Shown: positions 17,366 through 25,605 of the stretch, one piece after another
Layout: the number at the start of each line of letters is the position of its first letter
Position numbering within the stretch: position 1 is the first letter of the stretch
Assembly (NCBI RefSeq): GCF_028281305.1
Contig: NZ_JANQKD010000127.1
Location: forward strand, 1-64,000
Length of the DNA: 64,000 nucleotides
DNA from: Pelagibius sp.
GTDB taxonomy: Bacteria > Pseudomonadota > Alphaproteobacteria > Kiloniellales > Kiloniellaceae
Direction: 5' to 3'
The notes under the pieces: model-generated
The model's database searches: none
What the model was told of the DNA's origin: nothing
What the model saw: only the letters and a program-made list of their open reading frames with translations
Program-made: the position numbers and the translations under genes

Positions 17366-19168
17366 CTAACTGGCGTTCCCCAGGCGCTGCAGCGCCCATT
17401 TCACGACGCAGAGGTCGTCCGGGTTCCAACCGCTGGCTCCGCTGTCGCGCTCCCCCGTGATTCCGGACAGCACGATCTGCTGGCAGCGGCGCACCTGTCC
17501 GGGCACACCCAGATAGACGCTCGGCTCCAGCGCCGCGGCGGCTCCGGCGACGCGCAGGCGCCAGCCGCCGCCCTTGGGCAGGCGCAGCACGACCGAGCGT
17601 CCGTCCTGGGCCGTCATCGCCTTGACGCCCGGGTGAAGATGGAAACGGATGGCAAAGGCCAGGGGCTTGCGCCCCTTGGTTTCGCCGCACAACCGGTCCT
17701 CGCCGCGTAGATCTTCACCGGAGGCGGAGAGATAGAGGCGCCGGTGATGGGTGAGTCCGAAGAGCGGCAGATAGCCGTCGTGACTGAGGTCCAGCCAGAC
17801 CGCGCCTTCGTCCTCGTCGCGCCGGCAGGTCACGGTCTCGGCCCGCCGCGCCAGCCCGCCGCCGGCGAAGAGGGCGGCGGAATTGGTTTCGTTCAGCACC
17901 AGAGTGGAATGGGCGGCGGTGCTGCGCTGGGCCTGCTGCCAGCTGCTGCTGCCGGCCTGGGCGCCGCAGTTGACGATCAGCCTTTCGCGGCCGACCGACA
18001 TCTCGAAGCTCAGCGTGCCGGCATGGGCGGCGCCGTCGTAGCCCGGGGCCGGCGGGCGGCCGCAGTCCACAAGGACCAAGCTGCGTCCGGCCTGCATCCG
18101 TTGGAAGCCGCTGTCCGGCGCCCGCATCAACTGGACCTGTTTGCCGCCGCCGCGCTGCAGGATCATATCGATCTGCAGGTCTTCGCCTTCGCCGCCGCCG
18201 TTGAACAGGGAAAGACCGCCGTCGCCGTGCTGCAGCAGGCGCAAAACCGCCACCATGGCCTCGATGCGGGCGGACAGCGCCGCCGGCGCCTCTTGCCCGG
18301 CGGCCAACAGGGCGGCGCGCAGATCGATGCAGGCCCGCAGGACCGACAGCAGGCGCGCGGGCGAGCGCTCGCGCTGTCCGCCATCCGCCAGCAGCTGGTC
18401 GTCGAGCGCCCGCAGCAGCAGGGTCATGCCCTGGTCCAGCCAGTCGGTGCCCTGCGGCAGGCAAAGCCCGGCGGTGCAGAGACCGCGGGTGGCGGTGATC
18501 AGATCGGCGCCGCAGAGCCCGGCGGGCAGCACGGCCGTAAGGTAGCGGGCCTGGCGCCCGGCGCTGGCCAGAAGCGCCTGCCGGAAGGAGACCTCGGCGC
18601 TGGCGGCGAAGAACTCGTACTGACTGAACCAGTGGGACAGCCGCTCGCCGGTCACCACCGGGTCCCAGGCTACCGGCGACCAGCTCTGGTTGTTCGCCAC
18701 CCAGTCGGCGACCAGGCTGCGGGCCTTGCGCCGCGGGGCATCCCCGCCGGCGGCGCGCAGATCGCGCAGCCAGGCAAAGTCGTGCAGACGCTTCAGCCAG
18801 GCCGTTTCCATACCCAGCGGTGCCCAGAGCGGCGCCGGCTTGTCCAGGTTGCGGCCGAGAAAGCTGAAACTGCCGTCAACGATCGCCAGGCCGCGCTCGG
18901 CCCTGCCGGGCCAGGGGTCCGGCGGCACCAGTGCCAGGCTTGCCGCGGGCGTGCCGGCCCGGTGCCAGGGTGCTTCCGGCAGGGCGAAGAAGGGGCGATG
19001 GAGGTGGTAGCCGAGCTGCGCCCAGGCCAGGTCGCGCGGCAGCATGCGCCAGCGCCGAAAGGCCTCCAGGCGGGCGCGAAGCCCGCCGTCAGTGCCAATG
19101 GCGTTCCGCTTCCGGCTTGCGGTCATGCCAGCCTTCGCGTTGCGATCCGCGGGGCTGCCGGCGACCAT
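17366..19168 (-). CDS. Heparinase II/III-like family protein
   Basis: A 600-residue protein of the heparinase II/III-like type widespread in alphaproteobacteria next to rpe and purH. The N-terminal alpha/alpha toroid region includes WRMLPRDLAWAQLGYHLHRP and YLTAVLPAGLCGADLITATRGL; the C-terminal beta region includes AHAGTLSFEMSVGRERLIVNCG and RSTAAHSTLVLNETNSAALF. The family cleaves acidic polysaccharides, but the native substrate of this conserved branch is not established. Start and rpe stop overlap as TGATG, implying coupling. No clear signal peptide is seen, so a cytosolic location cannot be excluded. Confidence 0.88.
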   Translation of the reverse strand: MVAGSPADRNAKAGMTASRKRNAIGTDGGLRARLEAFRRWRMLPRDLAWAQLGYHLHRPFFALPEAPWHRAGTPAASLALVPPDPWPGRAERGLAIVDGSFSFLGRNLDKPAPLWAPLGMETAWLKRLHDFAWLRDLRAAGGDAPRRKARSLVADWVANNQSWSPVAWDPVVTGERLSHWFSQYEFFAASAEVSFRQALLASAGRQARYLTAVLPAGLCGADLITATRGLCTAGLCLPQGTDWLDQGMTLLLRALDDQLLADGGQRERSPARLLSVLRACIDLRAALLAAGQEAPAALSARIEAMVAVLRLLQHGDGGLSLFNGGGEGEDLQIDMILQRGGGKQVQLMRAPDSGFQRMQAGRSLVLVDCGRPPAPGYDGAAHAGTLSFEMSVGRERLIVNCGAQAGSSSWQQAQRSTAAHSTLVLNETNSAALFAGGGLARRAETVTCRRDEDEGAVWLDLSHDGYLPLFGLTHHRRLYLSASGEDLRGEDRLCGETKGRKPLAFAIRFHLHPGVKAMTAQDGRSVVLRLPKGGGWRLRVAGAAAALEPSVYLGVPGQVRRCQQIVLSGITGERDSGASGWNPDDLCVVKWALQRLGNAS

Positions 19169-19833
19169 CAGGCCTCGCCGCGCAGGCGCCTGATGTTCCC
19201 ACTGTAGGCCTGGGGGCCGCCCTTGAAGGTGGCAGTGCCGGCAACCAGCACGTCGGCACCGGCCGCAGCGGCGCGGGGTGCCGTTTCCATGTTGATCCCG
19301 CCGTCGACTTCCAGGTCGATGCGGCGCCCGCTGTCGTCGATCTTGCGGCGCAGCGCCTCCAGCTTGCCCAGGGTGGAGGGGATGAACTTCTGGCCGCCGA
19401 AGCCCGGATTGACCCCCATGCAGAGGATCAGGTCGATGTCGTCGATGATAAGGTCGACGATGTCGACGGGCGTTGCCGGGTTCAGCGAGACTCCTGCCTT
19501 CTTCCCAAAGCCCTTGATCATCTGGATCGTGCGGTGCAGATGCGGGCCGGATTCCGGATGAACGGTGATGATGTCGGCGCCCGCCTTGGCGAAGTCTTCG
19601 ATGAAGAGATCCGCCGGGGCGATCATCAGGTGCACGTCGAAAACCAGTTCCGAGTGTGGGCGGATGGCCGACACCATGTCCGGCCCCAGGGTGATGTTCG
19701 GCACGAAGTGGCCGTCCATCACGTCGATGTGGATGTAGTCGGCTCCGGCTTCGGTGACCGCGCGAACCTCCTCGCCCATGCGGGAGAAATCGGCGGCCAG
19801 AATGGAGGGGGCGATCCGGACGGTCTGCTGCAT
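19168..19833 (-). CDS. rpe: Ribulose-phosphate 3-epimerase
   Basis: A 221-residue TIM-barrel enzyme interconverting ribulose-5-phosphate and xylulose-5-phosphate in the pentose phosphate and Calvin pathways. Catalytic and metal ligands are visible: [51 protein letters not shown] and LEVDGGIN. An upstream in-frame ATG at 19938 would add 35 residues not usual for the family; ATG 19833 (Met-Gln-Gln-Thr) fits homologues, though its ribosome binding site is weak. Confidence 0.96.
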   Translation of the reverse strand: MQQTVRIAPSILAADFSRMGEEVRAVTEAGADYIHIDVMDGHFVPNITLGPDMVSAIRPHSELVFDVHLMIAPADLFIEDFAKAGADIITVHPESGPHLHRTIQMIKGFGKKAGVSLNPATPVDIVDLIIDDIDLILCMGVNPGFGGQKFIPSTLGKLEALRRKIDDSGRRIDLEVDGGINMETAPRAAAAGADVLVAGTATFKGGPQAYSGNIRRLRGEA

Positions 19834-19889
19834 GAAGGCGCGGGTCCAGCGTGGTTTGCGATCCGGCCCCTTGGTATCAGTCCCGCCCC

Positions 19890-19940
19890 AGGGTCGCAAG
19901 GAGGGCTCGCAAACAGGGCTCCCAAGCAGGGCCCGCAAGC
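19890..19940. repeat. Four 12-13-bp tandem units upstream of rpe
   Basis: AGGGTCGCAAGG, AGGGCTCGCAAAC, AGGGCTCCCAAGC and AGGGCCCGCAAGC are head to tail in the interval between rpe and the divergent exported protein gene, followed by the palindromic GGGCCC. Confidence 0.6.
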
Positions 19941-20041
19941 GGGCCCCGCGCGCCGCCGGGATGCGCCTCTCCTACAGGTCTGCTACGCTGTTCGCTTAGG
20001 TCTCCCGTCGGGCATGAGGAGGCGAAAATGGAGGGGCAGCA

Positions 20042-20812
20042 ATGTTTGGGACAGCAAGGGTGGGCGCCGCCTTAGGGGGGATTGCGCTCGCAGGGTTTAT
20101 GGCGCTGGCGGCGGTTCAACCTGCCGTGGCGTTCGAAAAGGGCACCGACAGCCGGAACGACGGCGAACAACGCGACGGTCATTCGCGCAACGAAGGGCTG
20201 CGGCTCAACGTCGTGCCGGTGATCACCGATGACCGGACCATCACGCTTCGCATCGAATCGGTGGTTGTGATTCAGAGCCGGTTCGTTCATGTCGCCGAAA
20301 CCTCCTTCGGCGTCGACTACAAGAACCTGGACACGGTCGACGTCGGCGCGGTGCCGGTGCTGGGCTCGCTCTTCGGCGACCGCCTCGATGCCGACGACTT
20401 CACCGCAGAGAATCAGGTCGGCACCGTCTACATCGCCGGGGAGAACACCCTGGCGGCGGTGGTGAGCGACGACGTCGATGTCGGCGACTACCGGGTGGGA
20501 GTCGTGAACGGCAAGGGGCACTACCGGCTGTCGGGAGGACCGATGCTGACGGAGGTTGCGCCGACCAGCCTCGGCGCGTTGGGCGGCCTGCCGTCTGTTC
20601 AGAGCATCCTCAGCGACATGCCGGATCCCGGTGCGTCCGTTCTGCTGGGCGGGCTGAAGAGCCTGGACGAGTCGGACCGGCAGGACATGCCGTTTCTGGG
20701 CGACATTCCGGTTCTGAACAGTCTGTTCAAGGGCAGCGTGCACCGCGGCCAGGATGATGAACTGCTGTTCTTTATCCGGCCGACAATCCTGGCGGACGAC
20801 GACGTGTCGTAA
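20042..20812 (+). CDS. Small exported secretin-like protein
   Basis: A 256-residue protein with a signal peptide (AALGGIALAGFMALAAVQPAVAF, cleavage near residue 30). The body resembles only the C-terminal core of type II/III secretins: LNVVPVITDDRTITLRIE matches the secretin strand motif, and MPFLGDIPVLNSLFKG followed by DDELLFFIRPTIL matches the signature V/P-LLGDIPxLGxLF and LLIFITPxIL. A second, earlier GAVPVLGSLFG (about 100) looks like an internal duplicate of that motif. N-domains are absent, and full secretins are more than twice this size. GGAGGGG precedes the ATG. The neighbours give no secretion system, so the role is unknown; a degenerate outer-membrane or periplasmic protein is possible. 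Confidence 0.7.
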   Translation: MFGTARVGAALGGIALAGFMALAAVQPAVAFEKGTDSRNDGEQRDGHSRNEGLRLNVVPVITDDRTITLRIESVVVIQSRFVHVAETSFGVDYKNLDTVDVGAVPVLGSLFGDRLDADDFTAENQVGTVYIAGENTLAAVVSDDVDVGDYRVGVVNGKGHYRLSGGPMLTEVAPTSLGALGGLPSVQSILSDMPDPGASVLLGGLKSLDESDRQDMPFLGDIPVLNSLFKGSVHRGQDDELLFFIRPTILADDDVS

Positions 20813-21062
20813 CACAGCGGTTTCTGCATAGGGTCCGTCCCCGCAGGTCCGCGGCGTTTCCCGCTTGTCTGCGGCCGTCCATGCGCGGCCGATCTACCTC
20901 CTTGCGCGGGCCAAGGCCGCTGCCCCTGCGGGCACACACCAATGCGGCCATTACCGGATAAATTAATGTATGCATTGACGCATGCCTGATGTTTGGGTAT
21001 TTTCGCGATGGCTTATGCATGGGCCCAATGATCGGCGCAGATGCCGCCAAAGGGAGGAAAAG

Positions 21063-22097
21063 ATGCCGTTGAAGCGCAATGTGGTGGCGCGTCTGAGCGC
21101 AGCCTTGTTTGTTCTCGTCTCGACCGAGGTTTCGGCGGACGTGACCTTGATGGTCCAGACATCCACCCAGTCCGGGGGTTACTCCTTCCAGTATCTCAAT
21201 GAGCATTGGGTTCCCAAGCTCGCAGAGATGACCGGCGGTGAGGTCGCCGTCGAGTTGACGCCGATCAAATCGATCGTCCCGCGCGGTGAGACGCCGGAAG
21301 CCGTGGCGGCCGGGGTGCTCGGGGGCGATCTCACTTCGATCGCCTATTTCTCCGGACGCAATCCTGCCTTTGCGATCCTCGGCGATCTGATTGCCGGCTA
21401 CGACTCGCCGGCGCAGGTTCAGGAGTTTTGCCGCAGCGGTGGCGGGGCCGAGGTCCTGCAAGAGCTCTGGGATGCGACGCTCCCCGGCATGATCAAGGTG
21501 ATCGGCTGCGGCGCTGTGTCGAAGGAGGCCCTGGTGTCGAAAGTACCCGTGCGCGGTGTCGACGACCTGAAGGGCCTGAAGATCCGCTCGCCGGAGGGCC
21601 TTGCCGCGACCGTGTTCAAGGCGGCTGGCGCCAGCCCGGCGAACATCCCCTTCTCGGAAGTCTTTACCTCGCTCGAGAAGGGCGTCGTCGATGCCGCCGA
21701 TGCCTCCGCTTACGTGAACAACGACAAGAACGGCTTTCATCAGATCGCGAAGTATCCGCTCTACCCCGGCATTCACTCCATGGCCGTCCACCAGTTCACC
21801 GTCTCTGAGTCGACCTGGGCGGCGTTGAGCCCGAAGGCGCGCGAGGGCATGACGGCTTGGTACTACGACGCCTACGCCGACCTGCTGCAGGCGCTTGATG
21901 AACAGGACAAGGCCTTGGTCGCGCGGGACATGGCCGACCCCCAGATCGAAGTGATCGACTGGCCGCAGGCAGAGCGCGACCGGTTCCGGGCCATCGCCGT
22001 CGAGGCGTGGCAGGACACGGCGGCGAAGTCGCCGGAAGCCGAAGCGGCCTTGGCGGCGCATCTGGCATTCATGAAGTCCAAGGGCCTGCTCGACTGA
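21063..22097 (+). CDS. TRAP transporter substrate-binding protein (DctP family)
   Basis: A 344-residue periplasmic binding protein with a signal peptide ending near VLVSTEVSA. The family core includes LKGLKIRSPEGLAATVFKAAGASPANIPFSEVFTSLEKGVVDAAD, with the Arg that grips a carboxylate in SIRSPEG-like segments, and WAALSPKAREGM near the C-terminus. It resembles the branch that binds 2-oxo acids or similar monocarboxylates, but the ligand is not certain. GGGAGGAAAAG precedes ATG 21063; a longer frame upstream is rejected because it would bury the signal peptide. It is followed by the small and large permease subunits. Confidence 0.94.
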   Translation: MPLKRNVVARLSAALFVLVSTEVSADVTLMVQTSTQSGGYSFQYLNEHWVPKLAEMTGGEVAVELTPIKSIVPRGETPEAVAAGVLGGDLTSIAYFSGRNPAFAILGDLIAGYDSPAQVQEFCRSGGGAEVLQELWDATLPGMIKVIGCGAVSKEALVSKVPVRGVDDLKGLKIRSPEGLAATVFKAAGASPANIPFSEVFTSLEKGVVDAADASAYVNNDKNGFHQIAKYPLYPGIHSMAVHQFTVSESTWAALSPKAREGMTAWYYDAYADLLQALDEQDKALVARDMADPQIEVIDWPQAERDRFRAIAVEAWQDTAAKSPEAEAALAAHLAFMKSKGLLD

Positions 22098-22118
22098 CTC
22101 CGGGCGGTTGCCTCCTCA

Positions 22119-22149
22119 GCAACTGTCTGCGGCAACTGTCTGCAGCAAC
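22119..22149. repeat. Two and a half 13-bp tandem units
   Basis: GCAACTGTCTGCG, GCAACTGTCTGCA and GCAAC lie in tandem between the TRAP binding-protein gene and the small permease gene. Confidence 0.6.
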
Positions 22150-22170
22150 CGGTTTCCTGCACCTCGATCC

Positions 22171-22674
22171 ATGGGCATGCGCGCTTCATTCTGTCACATG
22201 GTTGGCCGCTTTTCGGTCCTGCTCGGCAAGGCCTGCGGCATCTTCTACCTCACCGCCATCGGCCTGTCGGTCTACGAGGTCTTCACGCGATACCTCCTTG
22301 ACCAGCCGACGGTCTGGACGACGGAAGCGGTTATGGCTTGCTGCGCGACTGCCTGGATGCTGTCGGCGGCTGCGATTACCCAGCAGAACCGTCATATCAC
22401 CGTCACCAGCCTGGAGCTCCTTGTCGGCCCGTCTTTCTGGCTGGTGCTGCGCCGCATTGCGCTGGCGTTCCGCCTTGCAGCCGTCGCCGGGCTGACCTGG
22501 GCGATGTGGGGCCCCGCAGTCAGATCCCTTGAGAAACTCGAAAGGTCCGGCAGCGCCTTCAATCCTCCCTTGCCGAGCTACCTGAAGGTGCTGCTGGTCT
22601 TTGCCTGCGTGGTTTTCGCACTCCAACTGATTGCGAAGCTGATCGCACCACGGCCGGCCCGGCCGCCAGTCTGA
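22171..22674 (+). CDS. TRAP transporter small permease subunit (DctQ family)
   Basis: A protein of about 167 residues with four membrane segments. Family signatures are visible: VYEVFTRYLLDQPTVWTTEAVMACCATAWMLSAA and the charged NRHITVTSLE between helices 2 and 3. DctQ pairs with DctM to move a solute captured by DctP, driven by sodium. The start is uncertain: ATG 22171, ATG 22198 or TTG 22108 are in frame and none has a good ribosome binding site; 22171 is a compromise. The gap to the next gene is 24 bp. Confidence 0.9.
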   Translation: MGMRASFCHMVGRFSVLLGKACGIFYLTAIGLSVYEVFTRYLLDQPTVWTTEAVMACCATAWMLSAAAITQQNRHITVTSLELLVGPSFWLVLRRIALAFRLAAVAGLTWAMWGPAVRSLEKLERSGSAFNPPLPSYLKVLLVFACVVFALQLIAKLIAPRPARPPV

Positions 22675-22698
22675 ATCGCGCCCGAGGCCGCCAACCCC

Positions 22699-24012
22699 GT
22701 GGGCATCGAATCCATCACGCTTCTGATGATCGCGAGTCTGTTCGCGCTCATGGCGCTCGGTGTGCCGCTGGGCGCGTCGACGCTGCTGATATCGGTTGCA
22801 GCAGCGCTTCTGAAGTTCGGGCCGCCGGGGTTGATCCTGATTTCCTCGAACGTCGTCGCGGTTTTCGGCAAGTACACGCTCGTCGCGGTGCCCTTCTTTG
22901 TGTTTATGGCCAACATCCTCGAGAGATCGGGCGTTGCCCGGGACCTCTTCAACTCCATGGCCATTCTGGGCGGACAGATGCGGGGCGGTGTCGCGGTCCA
23001 GACCGTGTTTGTCAGCGTGGTGCTGGCGGCCATGAGCGGTATCGTCGGCGGGGAAATCGTGCTCCTGGGCCTCATCGCCCTGCCGCAGATGTTTCGCCTC
23101 GGCTACGACCGCAAGCTGTCGATCGGAACGATCTGTTCGTCCGGCGCGCTGGCGACCCTGATCCCGCCCAGCGTCGTCCTGATCGTCTACGGTGCTGAGG
23201 CGGGGGTATCCGTAAAGGACCTCTTCACCGCCGGCTTCGGACCGGGGCTCCTGCTTGCCACCCTCTACACGGCCTACATCGTCATTCGGTGTCGGCTCAA
23301 CCCGGCCCTTGGCCCCGCCTATGACGCGCCGGAAGCGGCGCTGCCGTTCGCGCGGCGGCTCGTCTACCTCAAGGGTTTGATTCTGCCGCTGATCCTGATC
23401 GGCGGCGTTCTGGGATCGATCTATGCCGGCGTGGCGACTGTGACCGAGGCCGCGGCCATCGGAGCCGTCGGCGCCTTGCTTATCGCGGTTCTGCGTCGGG
23501 AACTGACCGTCGAGAGCCTGCGTTCGGCGTTGTGGAGCACGACCGTCACGACCGGGTCGATCGTGTGGCTGATCGTCGGCGCCGTGAGCCTGGTCGGCAT
23601 TTACAATGTTATGGGCGGTACGCGCTTTCTCGCCGGGCTGCTGACCGGGATGGAAGTCCAGCCGCTGGTGGTCGTTCTCGTGATGATGGGCATCATCATG
23701 ATCCTCGGCACCTTCATGGATTGGGTGGCCATCGTGTTCATCACCGTTCCGGTCTTCGCTCCCGTGATCGTCGACCTCGGCTATGACCCGGTGTGGTTTG
23801 GCATCCTCTTCGCGATGAACATCCAAATCTATATGCTGTCGCCACCCTTCGGGCCGGCCTGCTTCTACCTGAAGAGCGTGGCGCCCAAGGACGTGACCCT
23901 GCAGGAAATCTTTGCTGCCGTACTGCCCTTTATCGGTCTTCAGATCGTCGGGCTGGCTTTGGTGATCCTGTTCCCGCAGATCGCTCTGTGGCTGCCGTCC
24001 TTGGGAAAGTGA
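22699..24012 (+). CDS. TRAP transporter large permease subunit (DctM family)
   Basis: A 437-residue polytopic protein with about 12-14 membrane segments, starting at GTG. DctM features include ALMALGVPLGASTLL, the pore-lining VPFFVFMANILERSGVARDLF, LAAMSGIVGGEIVLLGLIALPQM, SSGALATLIPPSVVLIVYGAEAGVSVKDLF and FMDWVAIVFITVPVFAPVI. It completes the TRAP set with the two preceding genes. The substrate is unknown, but a carboxylate is likely from the family. Confidence 0.95.
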   Translation: MGIESITLLMIASLFALMALGVPLGASTLLISVAAALLKFGPPGLILISSNVVAVFGKYTLVAVPFFVFMANILERSGVARDLFNSMAILGGQMRGGVAVQTVFVSVVLAAMSGIVGGEIVLLGLIALPQMFRLGYDRKLSIGTICSSGALATLIPPSVVLIVYGAEAGVSVKDLFTAGFGPGLLLATLYTAYIVIRCRLNPALGPAYDAPEAALPFARRLVYLKGLILPLILIGGVLGSIYAGVATVTEAAAIGAVGALLIAVLRRELTVESLRSALWSTTVTTGSIVWLIVGAVSLVGIYNVMGGTRFLAGLLTGMEVQPLVVVLVMMGIIMILGTFMDWVAIVFITVPVFAPVIVDLGYDPVWFGILFAMNIQIYMLSPPFGPACFYLKSVAPKDVTLQEIFAAVLPFIGLQIVGLALVILFPQIALWLPSLGK

Positions 24013-24024
24013 TGGAGATCTGGG

Positions 24025-24153
24025 ATGCATTCGCCCGATGATGATGACGATGCACCGGTTTATGATCTGGGTTGGTGGCCGGAGATCCTCGGCATCGCCG
24101 GGACGGTGGCCCTGCTTGCCTTCCTGATCGGCTATGCAAGCGGGTTCATGTGA
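24025..24153 (+). CDS. 42-residue single-span membrane protein after the TRAP genes
   Basis: A very short frame starting 13 bp after the large permease stop. It encodes an acidic N-terminus with five consecutive Asp (MHSPDDDDDAPVYDLGWW) and one hydrophobic helix (ILGIAGTVALLAFLIGYA), then GFM. GGAGA lies about 8 bp upstream of the ATG. The operon position, in-frame coding pattern and topology make it a plausible accessory micropeptide of the TRAP transporter. It matches nothing recognised here, so it remains hypothetical. Confidence 0.55.
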   Translation: MHSPDDDDDAPVYDLGWWPEILGIAGTVALLAFLIGYASGFM

Positions 24154-24171
24154 GTTGTAGTCCCAATCGGG

Positions 24172-25545
24172 TTAGCGGCGTTTCAGCCTGCAGGCGTAGA
24201 AGCCGTCGAGGCCGCCCTGCGCAGCGAGATGGCAGGGCAGGCTGCGGAAGTCGCCCTCGGCAGTGAGTGCCTCGGCCATGCCGGGCAGCTCCTCCGCCGT
24301 GATGGGCACACGGACGAGGTTCTCGGTTTTCTCCAACAGTGCGGCGATGCGCTCCGGCCCCTCTTCGGGCTGCAGCGAGCAGACCGCGTAGACCAGAAGC
24401 CCGCCGGGCTTCAGCATGGCCGCCGCCGCCTCCAGCAGGCGGTCCTGCGCTTCGGTCAGCCCGGCGATCTGGTCCGGGCCCTTCAGCCAGGCGATGTCGG
24501 GATGGCGGCGCAGGGTGCCGGTCGCCGAGCAGGGCGCATCCAGCAGCACCGCGTCGGCCGGCTGCGGCGGCTGCCAGGCGGCGGCGTCGGTGGCGACCGT
24601 CGCGGCGCCGAGGCCGAGGCGCTGCAGGTTCTCCTCCAGGCGCTTCAGGCGGTTGGCCGCCCGCTCGACGGCGATGACCTCGGCCCCCGCCGCGGCGAGC
24701 TGGGCGGTCTTGCCGCCGGGCGCGGCGCAGAGGTCGAGGACCGTCCTGCCGGCGATGTTGCCCAGCAGGCGCGCCGGCACTGCCGCGGCCGCATCCTGTA
24801 CCCACCAGGCCCCTTCCGCATAGCCGGGCAGGCGGGCGACGTCGCCCTGGCCGCCTTTCAGGCGCAGGCTGCCGCCCGGCAGCACCGCCGCATCGAGGCG
24901 TTCGGCCCAGGTCTCGGCCCCGGTTGTGCCATCGTCGGCTTTGCAGCTCAGGTCCAGCGGCGGCTCGGCCAACTGTGCTGCCGCAATGGCGCGCGTCGTC
25001 GTTTCGCCGTAGGCCGTGCACCAGCGCTCCCACAACCAGTCGGGCGTGTTGAGGCGTGCGGCGTCCTGTGTTGCGACCAGGTCGCTGCCCTCCCGCGCGA
25101 GGCGCCGCAGCACGGCATTCAGAAGACCCCGCTGCCCGGCCAGCCGCGGCCCGCGCGCCAGGTCCAGGCTGGTGCTCACCGCCGCATGGGCCGGGGTGCC
25201 GAGAAACAGCAGTTGCACTGCGCCGAGGCGCAGGATGTGGCGCAGCGCCGTGTCCTTGCGCTTCAGCGGCCGGTCCAGGCAGTGGTCGATCAGGGCATCG
25301 GTCTGGCCGAGGCGCCGCAGCACGGTGGCTGCCAGCAGGCGGGCGAAGCCGCGGTCGCGCGCCGCCAGCTTGGGCAGCACCGGGTTCCGGGCCAGCGCAT
25401 CGTCCAAAGGCTGCCCGTCATCCAGGACCGCCTGCAGAACCGCCAGCGCCGTCCGGCGGGCGTCTCCCTTTTTTGGGCCGCTTCCCGGTCCATTCTTGGC
25501 GGCGCCTCTGGGCCGGCGGCGCTCTTCGCTGCGGTGATCGCTCAT
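24172..25545 (-). CDS. rsmB: 16S rRNA m5C967 methyltransferase RsmB
   Basis: A 457-residue enzyme. The N-terminal NusB-like RNA-binding domain (about 25-165) contains RDRGFARLLAATVLRRLGQTD and LLNAVLRRLAREG. The methyltransferase domain carries VLDLCAAPGGKTAQLAAAG (AdoMet binding), DAVLLDAPCSATGTLRRHPD (motif IV Cys) and LLVYAVCSLQPEEG (motif VI catalytic Cys). It methylates C967 of 16S rRNA. The N-terminal 30 residues are a basic, low-complexity extension. In alphaproteobacteria this gene usually sits near htpX and a DUF1674 gene, as here, with an enolase-superfamily gene inserted between. Confidence 0.96.
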   Translation of the reverse strand: MSDHRSEERRRPRGAAKNGPGSGPKKGDARRTALAVLQAVLDDGQPLDDALARNPVLPKLAARDRGFARLLAATVLRRLGQTDALIDHCLDRPLKRKDTALRHILRLGAVQLLFLGTPAHAAVSTSLDLARGPRLAGQRGLLNAVLRRLAREGSDLVATQDAARLNTPDWLWERWCTAYGETTTRAIAAAQLAEPPLDLSCKADDGTTGAETWAERLDAAVLPGGSLRLKGGQGDVARLPGYAEGAWWVQDAAAAVPARLLGNIAGRTVLDLCAAPGGKTAQLAAAGAEVIAVERAANRLKRLEENLQRLGLGAATVATDAAAWQPPQPADAVLLDAPCSATGTLRRHPDIAWLKGPDQIAGLTEAQDRLLEAAAAMLKPGGLLVYAVCSLQPEEGPERIAALLEKTENLVRVPITAEELPGMAEALTAEGDFRSLPCHLAAQGGLDGFYACRLKRR

Positions 25546-25605
25546 GGCGCTAGCAGGTAAGCGACCGGGGCCGCTCCTGCAAGCTTCGCGCGCGGCGCTG
25601 GCAGC

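Noticed and set aside
20960..20995. A palindrome-like TGCAT...ATGC upstream of the TRAP genes as an operator
   Set aside because: The paired arms are only 4-5 bp and no regulator gene is adjacent, so it is too weak to list as a site.
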